From positions 1-20,833 of the forward strand of contig DAIPYJ010000047.1 of assembly GCA_036782775.1 (NCBI GenBank): a stretch of DNA of 20,833 nt. The letters run 5' to 3'. Shown here piece by piece: positions 14,411 through 20,833 of the stretch (position 1 is the stretch's first letter; the number at the start of each line of letters is the position of its first letter). The stretch comes from CF-13 sp036782775. GTDB taxonomy: Bacteria > Chloroflexota > Dormibacteria > CF-121. The position numbers were made by a program, and so were the translations under genes. The notes under the pieces are model-generated. The model saw nothing but the letters and a program-made list of their open reading frames with translations. It did no database searches and had not been told where the DNA came from.

Positions 14411-15709
14411 TCAGCTCGCGGCTCGGGCCGCAAGCTCGCGCAAGCGGTACTTCTCGACCTTGCCGGCGCTATTGGTGGGAAAGTCCGTGATGAATTCAAA
14501 GCGCCGCGGCACCTTGTAGCCGGAGAGACGCTCCTCGCAGAAGGCGCGCAGCTCTTCGGCATCTGCCTTGCCTTCCGCCGTCAGCCGAATGAACGCAACC
14601 GGAATCTCACCGAGGCGTGGGTCGCTCACGCCGACCACCTGTGCCTGAGCGACCGCCGGATGCTGGCCCAGAACGCGCTCGACTTCCGCCGGGTAGACGT
14701 TGAAGCCGCCCACCGTCAGCATGTCTTTCAGCCTGCCCTTGAAGCGCAGCCGTCCATCGGCGTCGAGCTCGAGCATGTCCCCTGTCGCAAACCAGCCATC
14801 GGGGTCGGTGGCAGCAGTCGGATCTCCGAGGTAGCCGGTCGTCACCGGCTTGCCCCGAATCTCCAGCTGCCGATCGACCAGCCGGGTTTCCAACCACGGC
14901 ATCGGGCGCCCGACGGTGAAGGCGTGCGCCTCGATCGGGTCGCCGAGCTCGGTGCGGCTGATGCTGCCGCTCGCTTCGGACATGCCATAGCCGTTGAGCA
15001 ACGCCTCGAGGCCGAGCCGATCCATCACTCGCGTGATTGCCTCGGGAGTCGAGGCTGCGCCGCCCGCCAGGCCAAAGCGCAGGCTCGAGATGGTTCTCCG
15101 CCCGAGGTCGGGATGCTCGGCAAGCATGTGGTAATGCGTCGGCGTCCCGGCCATCGCGACCGGGCGATACCGCTCGATCAACTCCAGGGCTACCCCCGGC
15201 TCAAACCGCTCCATGGTGATGACCGTTGCCTGGGCGACGGTCGGCATCAAGCAGCCGAGCACCAGCCCCATGATGTGGCTGGCTGGATTCGGCACGAAGA
15301 TCGCGTCGCCGGGCGTCAACTTCCACGACCTGGCATGGCCGGCCGCGACCGTCAATAGCCCCTCCGCGGTGAGGAGCGCTCCCCTCGGCCGTCCCGTCGT
15401 ACCGGCCGTGTACTGAACGACCCGAACCCCATCAGGGACGCGCGAGTCCGCCGCAAAGAAGTTGGCCTTGATGGCATCGACCTCGGCGGGCTTCGCCCGA
15501 GGATTGAGCGGCGCGAGCACCGCTCCTCCGGCCATCGCGCTCCAGAAGGCCGTCAGCCAATCCGGCCCGTTGGGCAGGGCAAGCACCTGGCGTCCGCCGA
15601 CCGGCTGCAGCCGCTCGAGCAGCGCTCGATAGGTGAGCGACCCGGACTCACTGACGACCGCTGTCAAGTTGGGATGTTGAGCCGCCGTCTGGCGGAGAAC
15701 GTCGATCAC
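14411..15709 (-). CDS. Compact AMP-forming acyl-CoA ligase
   Basis: ANL-superfamily adenylating enzyme of 432 aa, short for the family (usually about 500 or more). Motifs: P-loop YTAGTTGRPRGA, ASHIMG, LNGYGMSEASG, GWFATGDMLELD, LKDMLTVGGFNVYPAEVE and the C-terminal catalytic Lys in NSAGKVEKYRL. The shortening lies in the N-terminal subdomain, before the P-loop, where only about 100 residues are present. GTG 15709 overlaps the stop of the MIO lyase (GTGA). The pairing suggests that the unsaturated acid from the lyase is activated as a CoA thioester, as 4-coumarate-CoA ligases do, but substrate residues were not assigned. Confidence 0.9.
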   Translation of the reverse strand: MIDVLRQTAAQHPNLTAVVSESGSLTYRALLERLQPVGGRQVLALPNGPDWLTAFWSAMAGGAVLAPLNPRAKPAEVDAIKANFFAADSRVPDGVRVVQYTAGTTGRPRGALLTAEGLLTVAAGHARSWKLTPGDAIFVPNPASHIMGLVLGCLMPTVAQATVITMERFEPGVALELIERYRPVAMAGTPTHYHMLAEHPDLGRRTISSLRFGLAGGAASTPEAITRVMDRLGLEALLNGYGMSEASGSISRTELGDPIEAHAFTVGRPMPWLETRLVDRQLEIRGKPVTTGYLGDPTAATDPDGWFATGDMLELDADGRLRFKGRLKDMLTVGGFNVYPAEVERVLGQHPAVAQAQVVGVSDPRLGEIPVAFIRLTAEGKADAEELRAFCEERLSGYKVPRRFEFITDFPTNSAGKVEKYRLRELAARAAS

Positions 15710-17262
15710 AGCCCGCTGAGTAATTCGTCGCTACGGATGAGCCCGCTTACCGCTTCGATGTCCGGCTGCAGGGGCCGGTCGCGTTCGACGAATGCCGAAA
15801 CCGCGCGGATGCGCTCGTAGACCAGCCGGGTCCCTCGGCCGAGCTTGCCGGCGTCGCGCAAGTCCGCCGCCTGGCAGGCACCGATCAGGTGCATCGCAAG
15901 ACAGCGCTGGGTCAGCTCGATGACGTCCCTGGCCGAGCGTGCCGCCGAGGCACCATTCGAGACCTTGTCCTGGTTGTGCGCCTCCGTCGATCGACTGAAG
16001 GCGCTCATCGGCATGCAGCGGCCGAGCGCTTCAGCCGCCAGCGAGGAGAGCGCGATCTGGAAGCTCTTGAATCCGTGTTGGGTCCCGAACAGCGGATCGG
16101 TCGGCCGCAGCTCCGGTGACAGATTGGCGGGCAGGCCGCCCGAATATTTCTCGTCGACGAGCAGCTCGAACTGCCGGTCAACCAGGTCGGCGACGCTGGC
16201 GACGGCCATTTTCAGGCTGTCCATCGCCAGCGCGATGTGGAAACCGGAGAAGTTGCCGCCGCTATGCACTCGACCAGCTTCGGCGTCGTAGAGGGGATTG
16301 TCGTTCGCGGAGTTGAGCTCGCGCTGGACCCAGCTGCGCGCCCAATCGACGGTGTCATAGAGGGCGCCGATGCACTGGGGCGCGCAGCGCAGCGAGTAGC
16401 TGTCCTGAACACGCCGGCCGGAGCGGACCGCGTCGTCGTAGGCCGTGACGAGGCGGCTGCCCGCCAGCAGCGCTCGGATCCGCTCCGCGGATCGAGCCTG
16501 GCCCGGGTGAGGTTTGACGTCATGGATGAAGGGATCGAAGGGCCCGTTGATCCCCGTCAGCCCCTCGCAGGTCAGCGCGGTGCAAACATCGGCGACCGCG
16601 GCCAACCGCTCTGCGTCCAGGACCGTGAGCGCGGCGATCCCGGTCATGAAGCAGGTGCCGTTGAGGATGGCAAGGCCTTCCTTTGCATGCAGGCGCAGCG
16701 GTTCCTGATTTGCCTCGCTCCAGATCTGCGCCGCGGGCAGCCGGCGGCCGTTGCTCATGACCTCGCGCTCGCCCATCAGAACGGCGCCGATATACGAGCT
16801 GGGAACGAGGTCGCCGCTCGCGCCAATCGAGCCGTTCTCCGGTATGACCGGCGCGTAACCGCGGTTGAGCATCTCCAGCATCCGCTCGGGGATGATCGCG
16901 CGCACCGCCGAATGGCCACGGGCCAGGCAGTTGGCTCTCGCGACCACCACCGCCCGCGCTTCGGCCTCCGGAAGCTCTGGCCCGGTGCCGCAGCCGTTCA
17001 GCCGGATCAGGGATTCCTGGAGGATGTTCACATCCTCGACGGCAACCTTGCGACCAACCGAGTCGCCCACACCGGTGGTCACGCCGTAGACGGTGGTTCC
17101 CGCGCCGATCAACCGTCGATTGAGTTCGTAGGTCGCCTGAGTGCGATCTCCGACATCGTCGCTCAGCTCGGCGGGTGCGCGCTTGCGGGCGATGGCTTCG
17201 AGACCTTCGAGCGTGAGTGAACGGCCGTCCAGGCGGACAGCCTCTCGCCCTGCCATCCCCAT
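15706..17262 (-). CDS. MIO-type aromatic amino acid ammonia-lyase family protein, substrate uncertain
   Basis: HAL/PAL/TAL superfamily enzyme of 518 aa with the autocatalytic cofactor triad Ala148-Ser149-Gly150 in GSIGASGDLVPSSY and the catalytic Tyr59 in YGVTTGVG. Such enzymes remove ammonia from an amino acid (or shift it, in aminomutases). Using P. putida HAL as guide with an offset of 6, the substrate-contact pair Ser82-His83 is Leu88-Asn89, and the Glu414 position is Gln431 in HNQDKVSNG. The HNQD motif is PAL/TAL-like, but TAL His89-Leu90 and PAL Phe-Leu pairs are also absent. So it should not be named hutH. Start ATG 17262 or 17256; earlier in-frame codons overlap the divergent gene. 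It is the first gene of a three-gene operon. Confidence 0.9.
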   Translation of the reverse strand: MGMAGREAVRLDGRSLTLEGLEAIARKRAPAELSDDVGDRTQATYELNRRLIGAGTTVYGVTTGVGDSVGRKVAVEDVNILQESLIRLNGCGTGPELPEAEARAVVVARANCLARGHSAVRAIIPERMLEMLNRGYAPVIPENGSIGASGDLVPSSYIGAVLMGEREVMSNGRRLPAAQIWSEANQEPLRLHAKEGLAILNGTCFMTGIAALTVLDAERLAAVADVCTALTCEGLTGINGPFDPFIHDVKPHPGQARSAERIRALLAGSRLVTAYDDAVRSGRRVQDSYSLRCAPQCIGALYDTVDWARSWVQRELNSANDNPLYDAEAGRVHSGGNFSGFHIALAMDSLKMAVASVADLVDRQFELLVDEKYSGGLPANLSPELRPTDPLFGTQHGFKSFQIALSSLAAEALGRCMPMSAFSRSTEAHNQDKVSNGASAARSARDVIELTQRCLAMHLIGACQAADLRDAGKLGRGTRLVYERIRAVSAFVERDRPLQPDIEAVSGLIRSDELLSGL

Positions 17263-17270
17263 ACAATTTA
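17262..17270. promoter_or_regulatory. Possible -10 elements of divergent, perhaps leaderless, promoters
   Basis: TACAAT at 17262-17267 lies 8 bp before the plus-strand ATG (17276), and TAAATT on the minus strand (17270-17265) lies just before the lyase ATGs (17262/17256). Neither gene shows a clear Shine-Dalgarno. This fits leaderless transcripts in both directions, but no good -35 hexamer was found. Confidence 0.3.
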
Positions 17271-17275
17271 AGCCG

Positions 17276-18157
17276 ATGGCAGATCGTCGACGGATTCGAG
17301 TCGTCCCGCATTTCATGCGACTCCACGAGTGGATCGCGCTCGAAGACGGCGATTACCAGGCCGAGGGTCTCGAACCCGAACTGCTGAGCGACGTCATGCA
17401 CGAGGTTTCGAGTCACGGTGCCGATCCCTATTTCGAACGTCCCCAGGACAAGCCGTTTCGGAGCGAGGCGATGGAGGTCGCGAACTCAGCCTGCGAGTGG
17501 GGGTCGGTTTGCAACGCGGGCGCCGGCATGGGCAGATTTGTGTCTGACCTGTATGGCGTGGCGCGCTTCGCGATCTTCGCCGGTCCCGATTCGAAACTGC
17601 GGCGGCTGAGCGAGCTGGCTGGTCAACCGATCGGCGTCGGCTTGATGGCCGGTTCGCACTTCACCACGCTCCGCACCCTCGAAATGGTGCTCTCGCCGGA
17701 TCAAATCAAGATCGAGAACATCGGTGGCCCGGGCCGCCGTCTCCAGGCGCTGCTGAATCGCGAGATCGAGGTCGCCAACCTGCTCGACCCCGAGATCGCG
17801 ATCGCCGAAGAAAAAGGTCTGACGCCGCTTGCCCGCGGTGAGTTCCGCACACTGTTCTGGGTCTCTCCCGGCATCCCGGCCGACACCCTGGGCGCCTATT
17901 TCCGCACCCTGCGACGAGCGGATCAATCACTCCGCGCCACACCCTCGCGCTATCTCCATCTCTGGAGCAAGAACCTTCCGCCCGGCTTGAGCGGCGACTA
18001 CGACTGGTCGAAATTCGGCCTGGGCGAGCTGCTCGTGTTCGAGCGTTACCCCGAAGCGATCTTCAGCGAAACCGTCGACTTCGCTCGGCGCTGGGGACTG
18101 GACCGGAATATGCGCGACGAGAGCTATGCGGCGCTCGCCGCCCCGTCGTCGCTGTAG
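17276..18157 (+). CDS. Signal-less periplasmic-binding-fold protein (NMT1/SsuA/dihydroxyphthalate-decarboxylase-like)
   Basis: A 293-aa protein without signal peptide or lipobox. The pattern GVARFAIFAGPDSKLRRLSELAGQPIGVGLMAGSHFTTLRTLEMV, followed by a helix rich in LLNREIEVANLLDPEIAIAEEKGL, resembles the hinge and lobe 2 of type II solute-binding folds of the NMT1/THI5/SsuA group, where the SELAGQPIGVG turn is typical. Cytoplasmic members of this fold include enzymes such as MqnA/MqnD, THI5 and 4,5-dihydroxyphthalate decarboxylase-like proteins. No transporter genes lie next to it. It has two Cys in the N-terminal third (ACEWGSVCNAG), an unusual feature. It is divergent from the MIO lyase operon with a 13-bp gap, suggesting a shared job or control. 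Function not assigned. Confidence 0.75.
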   Translation: MADRRRIRVVPHFMRLHEWIALEDGDYQAEGLEPELLSDVMHEVSSHGADPYFERPQDKPFRSEAMEVANSACEWGSVCNAGAGMGRFVSDLYGVARFAIFAGPDSKLRRLSELAGQPIGVGLMAGSHFTTLRTLEMVLSPDQIKIENIGGPGRRLQALLNREIEVANLLDPEIAIAEEKGLTPLARGEFRTLFWVSPGIPADTLGAYFRTLRRADQSLRATPSRYLHLWSKNLPPGLSGDYDWSKFGLGELLVFERYPEAIFSETVDFARRWGLDRNMRDESYAALAAPSSL

Positions 18158-18253
18158 CCGGTCTTCCGCTTAACAAGACCGTCATCGTCGCCGTTCCCGA
18201 CGGCAGCAGCCAGGAGGGAATCGCGGCCTCCTAGCCTCTCAGACGAGCTAGAC

Positions 18254-18287
18254 AAAGGCCCTCCCCGGAGGCCGGGGAGGGCCTTTT
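18254..18287. terminator. Bidirectional intrinsic terminator
   Basis: A perfect 15-bp inverted repeat: left arm 18254-18268 (AAAGGCCCTCCCCGG), loop AGG, right arm 18272-18286, followed by another T. Read in either direction the stem ends in a T-run. It sits between two convergent genes (stops at 18157 and 18308), as expected for a shared terminator. Confidence 0.9.
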
Positions 18288-18305
18288 CGATGCGATCGTA
18301 GTTGA

Positions 18306-20594
18306 CTACTTCGTGGTCGTTCCCGTGCCGTTGTCGTCGAAAGCTGTCGCCGCGTCGGCGAACTCGTTATTTGCGAGGTTGAGGTTCGAAAATGGCACGT
18401 TCGGTCCACCGAGTAGGTAAACCGAGAGGCCGGTGATTGAGTAGAGGCCGGCTCCAGCCTTGATCCCGAGCGTGGACAGCGACGTCGTAAGGATGAGGGT
18501 GCACGGCGAGACACTCGTTGGAGTCCCGCCGGAGAAGCAGGTTCCGCCAAGAGTGCCGCCTTGCCTGGGGCCGAAATCCGGCGATGTAACGAGGGTATTG
18601 AGGTGGTCATAAGCCCCGGCCTCGACACGCGGCGAGCCATTGGGGGGATTGTCTCGATAGGCGAGGTAATAGTTGTTGCCGCCCTCGGTACTTGACGCCC
18701 AGAACTCCGCACCCCAGAGACCGCCGGTGGCACCAACGTCCCCGCAACCGATCGCCTCGGTGCTCGTCGGAGCGTTGTTCAGGGTCAGAGTCACCGTCAG
18801 CATGCCGTTAGAGGCTTGCTCGCTAGTACCAAGCAGATCCATTCCGGAGCAACTGCCCTTCGACACGCCGCTGGCGTCGAATGTATCGCCTGCAACGTCC
18901 GTAACCGCATGGTTGGTGATTGGCCAGCTGCTGGCCAGCGAGACGTTGGTGTTCTTGAAGACGCTGTTGCCGGCGACTTGCCGCGTGAATCGGTTGAAGT
19001 CGATGGTGGGACCGTTGTAATCGTCTGCGAAGGTGACGTTCGCGGCACCCAGGTGATCGACATCGACGGTGAAGAAGTCGAGCAGGTTTCGGTCGCCACC
19101 GGTTGAGCATCCCAGGCCGCCAGTGCAGATCTGTCCTAGATGGTTCGGCTCAGATGAGATCTGGACCGTTTTGAAATTGGGGCCGGTGTTCAGTGCGTTC
19201 TGGGATTGAGCGAAGAAGACGTTCCAGACCGATGGGTTGCTGAAACAGGTGCTCCCGTTCGAGCTTGTGCAGCTCGATGGATTGCCGTTCTGATCGACGA
19301 ACGCAACGTTGGAGTTCAGTCCCGTATTGGACTTGTAGAACACCAAATCGACCTGACCGGCGTCGCCAGCCTGCATCCACGGAAAGACAGCGGAATCACC
19401 AACTTCTTTCGTGAGGTCGATCGGTTGTGACCACGCCGCGCCCTGGTTTGTTGAGATCGCATAAAAAACGTCCTGTTCGCCGCCGAGTGCGGGCGCGGCT
19501 TCGGACGAGCCCATCGTCTGCGACCACGTGTAATAGAGGTTGCCGGCCTTGTCGACCGTCATCACCGGAAAGATGTTCCCTGGGTCATGTGCACCAAGGT
19601 CAGCGACGTGCACCCGGCTCCAGCTAAAGCCGCCGTCGGTCGACTTCGCGAGCCACAAAGAGAAGGGCGGTCCAGCGCTCACCCCAGGGACGACCGGCGT
19701 GTTGCGGATGAACGGGATGTACACGTTATGGCTGCTGTAAAGATCTACCACCGGAGGTCCTGCGATGGCTAGCTGCGGGTCGGCCGGATCGGGACAGGGC
19801 GATGGGCCGTTGGAGCCCGCACCGACGGCAAGCGTCCCGGCGTTGCATGTCGAATCGGTGATGAACGTGCCCGCCGCGCCGTCCTCGTTGCTCACCTGAG
19901 CCTCTAGCGTCGGAGCAATTTGCGAGCTGAAGTTGATGAAACTGATGTAGACATGTCCCTGGGCGGGATCTGCGTGGATGAGCTCATCGACAGCGACCCA
20001 GTTTCGGTCGTCGATGGCTCCCGGGGTTGTGCCACAGCCGAGGGGATCAGATGTAAAGCTTTCGCCGAAATCGGTGGATTGGCTCAAGGTTACGCAGGCC
20101 GCTGGTAAGTCGGTGAAGAAAACCTTATGGCTTACCTGACCGACAGCGATGTGGCAGTCACCGCCGCCCCCCGCCGTGAACTGCGGTTGTCCCTGCACGG
20201 TGATGTGAAAGGTGGCGCGGAACGTTTGGCCTAGGTCTGACGACTTGAGAAAAGTCGAGTAGTGAGGAAACGCAAATCCTTGGGGCGAGCAGACGTAGAC
20301 GTTGTCCGGTGTGGGCGGACATGGATGGCCCGTTACGCACGGGTAGCGGTCCACGACCGTCGTCGGTTCCCCTCCAAAATGTTTGTAGTCGGCGTAGGTC
20401 CCCGGGGTGAACGTGTTGGTTGACGTGGAGGTCGAACTCAGCGCCCCGCTCCCGCTCTGACTGAGGAGCACCGCCGTCCCTGGCAAGAGCGTGTCGACAA
20501 TGTCCGCAGACGCAAAAGTCGGGATCAAGAGGCCGATGGTCAGAGCCAGGACTCCAGCAAACAGCACGCGATGAGGTGATAGTCGGCGAATCAT
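18306..20594 (-). CDS. Secreted BNR/Asp-box (sialidase-like beta-propeller) protein
   Basis: Exported protein of 762 aa. The signal peptide is MIRRLSPHRVLFAGVLALTI and on, with likely cleavage at ASA|D (residues 30/31). At least four Asp-box-like motifs are visible: SSDLGQTF, STDFGESF, STDGGFSW and STNQGAAW. These mark beta-propeller blades of the sialidase/BNR superfamily. The sialidase Arg triad was not identified, so catalysis is uncertain. Many Cys residues suggest disulfides, as expected outside the cell. From about residue 560 a separate beta-rich C-terminal part begins (DTFDASGVSKGSCSG and on), ending in a Thr-rich tail with no LPxTG or membrane anchor. ATG 20594 has GGGAGGAAGC before it; an in-frame upstream ATG at 20657 would put residues before the signal peptide. 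Confidence 0.85.
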   Translation of the reverse strand: MIRRLSPHRVLFAGVLALTIGLLIPTFASADIVDTLLPGTAVLLSQSGSGALSSTSTSTNTFTPGTYADYKHFGGEPTTVVDRYPCVTGHPCPPTPDNVYVCSPQGFAFPHYSTFLKSSDLGQTFRATFHITVQGQPQFTAGGGGDCHIAVGQVSHKVFFTDLPAACVTLSQSTDFGESFTSDPLGCGTTPGAIDDRNWVAVDELIHADPAQGHVYISFINFSSQIAPTLEAQVSNEDGAAGTFITDSTCNAGTLAVGAGSNGPSPCPDPADPQLAIAGPPVVDLYSSHNVYIPFIRNTPVVPGVSAGPPFSLWLAKSTDGGFSWSRVHVADLGAHDPGNIFPVMTVDKAGNLYYTWSQTMGSSEAAPALGGEQDVFYAISTNQGAAWSQPIDLTKEVGDSAVFPWMQAGDAGQVDLVFYKSNTGLNSNVAFVDQNGNPSSCTSSNGSTCFSNPSVWNVFFAQSQNALNTGPNFKTVQISSEPNHLGQICTGGLGCSTGGDRNLLDFFTVDVDHLGAANVTFADDYNGPTIDFNRFTRQVAGNSVFKNTNVSLASSWPITNHAVTDVAGDTFDASGVSKGSCSGMDLLGTSEQASNGMLTVTLTLNNAPTSTEAIGCGDVGATGGLWGAEFWASSTEGGNNYYLAYRDNPPNGSPRVEAGAYDHLNTLVTSPDFGPRQGGTLGGTCFSGGTPTSVSPCTLILTTSLSTLGIKAGAGLYSITGLSVYLLGGPNVPFSNLNLANNEFADAATAFDDNGTGTTTK

Positions 20595-20602
20595 GCTTCC
20601 TC
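20595..20602 (-). promoter_or_regulatory. Ribosome binding site deciding the BNR protein start
   Basis: On the minus strand GGAGG lies four bases before the ATG at 20594. This supports the start directly in front of the signal peptide over the upstream in-frame ATG at 20657. Confidence 0.6.
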
Positions 20603-20751
20603 CCTGTTTGGCACGGGCTTTAACCCCTAGCGTCGTTACCCCAAAAAAACGTAGCACTGGGCCTGCGTCAGAGGCAACTTTCGCGCCGGCGAAGCCGGCT
20701 ATTTGTTGAGCTCGAGCTTAAAACTGAACCTCCGTTCGGCGACCCCAGGTT

Positions 20752-20773
20752 GTTCATCGGTGGTTCATAAGTG
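20752..20773 (+). promoter_or_regulatory. PHO-box-like 11-bp direct repeat
   Basis: GTTCATCGGTG (20752-20762) is followed immediately by GTTCATAAGTG (20763-20773), two 11-bp units that match at 8 of 11 positions, including the first six. PHO boxes of PhoB/PhoP-type regulators are direct repeats with 11-bp periodicity whose units contain GTTCA (actinobacterial) or TGTCA (enterobacterial). It lies 43 bp upstream of the ATG at 20817. Inference only, since one site cannot prove regulation. Confidence 0.5.
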
Positions 20774-20801
20774 GTGGGCATAGTTCGAAACAGATCGAGC
20801 A

Positions 20802-20809
20802 AGGAGGTC
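20802..20809 (+). promoter_or_regulatory. Strong Shine-Dalgarno for the gene at the right edge
   Basis: The AGGAGGT core lies about eight bases before the ATG at 20817, which makes this a convincing gene start although only five codons are visible. Confidence 0.7.
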
Positions 20810-20816
20810 AAGCAAA

Positions 20817-20833
20817 ATGAATCGGCGATTCGC
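20817..20833 (+). CDS. Start of an unidentified gene, cut by the window edge
   Basis: ATG at 20817 gives Met-Asn-Arg-Arg-Phe before the window ends. It is supported by the strong AGGAGGT site upstream. The basic N-terminus would fit a signal peptide, and the PHO-box-like repeat upstream would fit a phosphate-related gene, but nothing of the product can be read here. Confidence 0.55.

Noticed and set aside
16237..17220. 327-codon open frame opposite the MIO lyase
   Set aside because: It is antisense to a gene with complete MIO lyase motifs, and the composition is shadow-like.
15706..17262. Naming the MIO lyase histidine ammonia-lyase (hutH)
   Set aside because: The histidine-contact positions (His83, Glu414 in HAL) are Asn and Gln, and no hut neighbours are present.
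18212..18232. AGGAGG / CCTCCT inverted repeat as a terminator of the binding-fold gene
   Set aside because: Only a 6-bp stem without a T-run; the strong terminator at 18254 explains this region better.
20685..20699. GCCGGC-GAA-GCCGGC hairpin upstream of the BNR gene
   Set aside because: Short, self-complementary GC word with no T-run, expected by chance in GC-rich DNA.
1..20833. CRISPR arrays, tRNA/rRNA genes, insertion sequences, phage genes
   Set aside because: No regularly spaced repeats, no recognisable RNA gene sequence and no transposase, integrase or phage motif was seen on either strand.

Overview
The window is GC-rich bacterial DNA with many GTG starts, many start/stop overlaps of the GTGA type and very short intergenic gaps. 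The gene content suggests a soil-type bacterium of the Chloroflexota/Dormibacterota kind or a neighbouring phylum: a class III cyclase-like domain fused to a STAND ATPase with a helical repeat tail, a COG4315 lipoprotein, an Rcp1-like response regulator, a secreted BNR/sialidase-like protein, and dispersed GC-rich palindromes that enter reading frames. This placement is an inference from gene style; no rRNA or other marker is present. I see no tRNA, rRNA, CRISPR array, insertion sequence or phage gene.

Layout. (1) 1-3229: the 5' part of threonine synthase (minus, running off the left edge) is divergent from an acyl/oxalyl-CoA-ligase-like enzyme and a ketopantoate-reductase-family protein that overlap as an operon. 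(2) 3233-7285: a signalling block. A 7-TM phytochrome-like histidine kinase and an overlapping Rcp1-type response regulator (minus) are divergent from a REC-GGDEF-EAL protein, so a two-component pair lies beside a c-di-GMP enzyme. (3) 7315-12128: a minus-strand operon of an atypical SDR, an 882-aa cyclase-like/STAND/repeat regulator, and allantoinase (purine/allantoin breakdown). (4) 12129-13513: small exported or cysteine-rich proteins: a COG4315 lipoprotein with a Pro/Thr stalk, a 57-aa Cys-pair protein, and a 69-aa Ser-rich lipoprotein. (5) 13537-18157: a tight three-gene operon of a MIO-type aromatic amino acid lyase relative, a compact acyl-CoA ligase and an amidohydrolase_2 protein. It is divergent from a signal-less protein with a periplasmic-binding-protein-like fold. 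(6) 18254-18287: a strong bidirectional terminator. (7) 18306-20594: a secreted Asp-box protein. (8) The first codons of a new gene at 20817, preceded by an 11-bp-spaced direct repeat resembling a PHO box.

Two things stand out. First, the MIO lyase has the catalytic Tyr and the Ala-Ser-Gly cofactor triad but neither the histidine-selective residues of HAL nor the Tyr/Phe-selective pair of TAL/PAL. With its coupled CoA ligase and amidohydrolase it may be an uncharacterised amino-acid-to-acyl-CoA route. Second, four copies of a GC-rich palindromic repeat, all in the same orientation, lie in the window. Three of them are translated in frame (inside threonine synthase, inside the CoA ligase, and at the N-terminus of allantoinase), and the threonine synthase copy carries two 11-base homopolymer runs that could slip.
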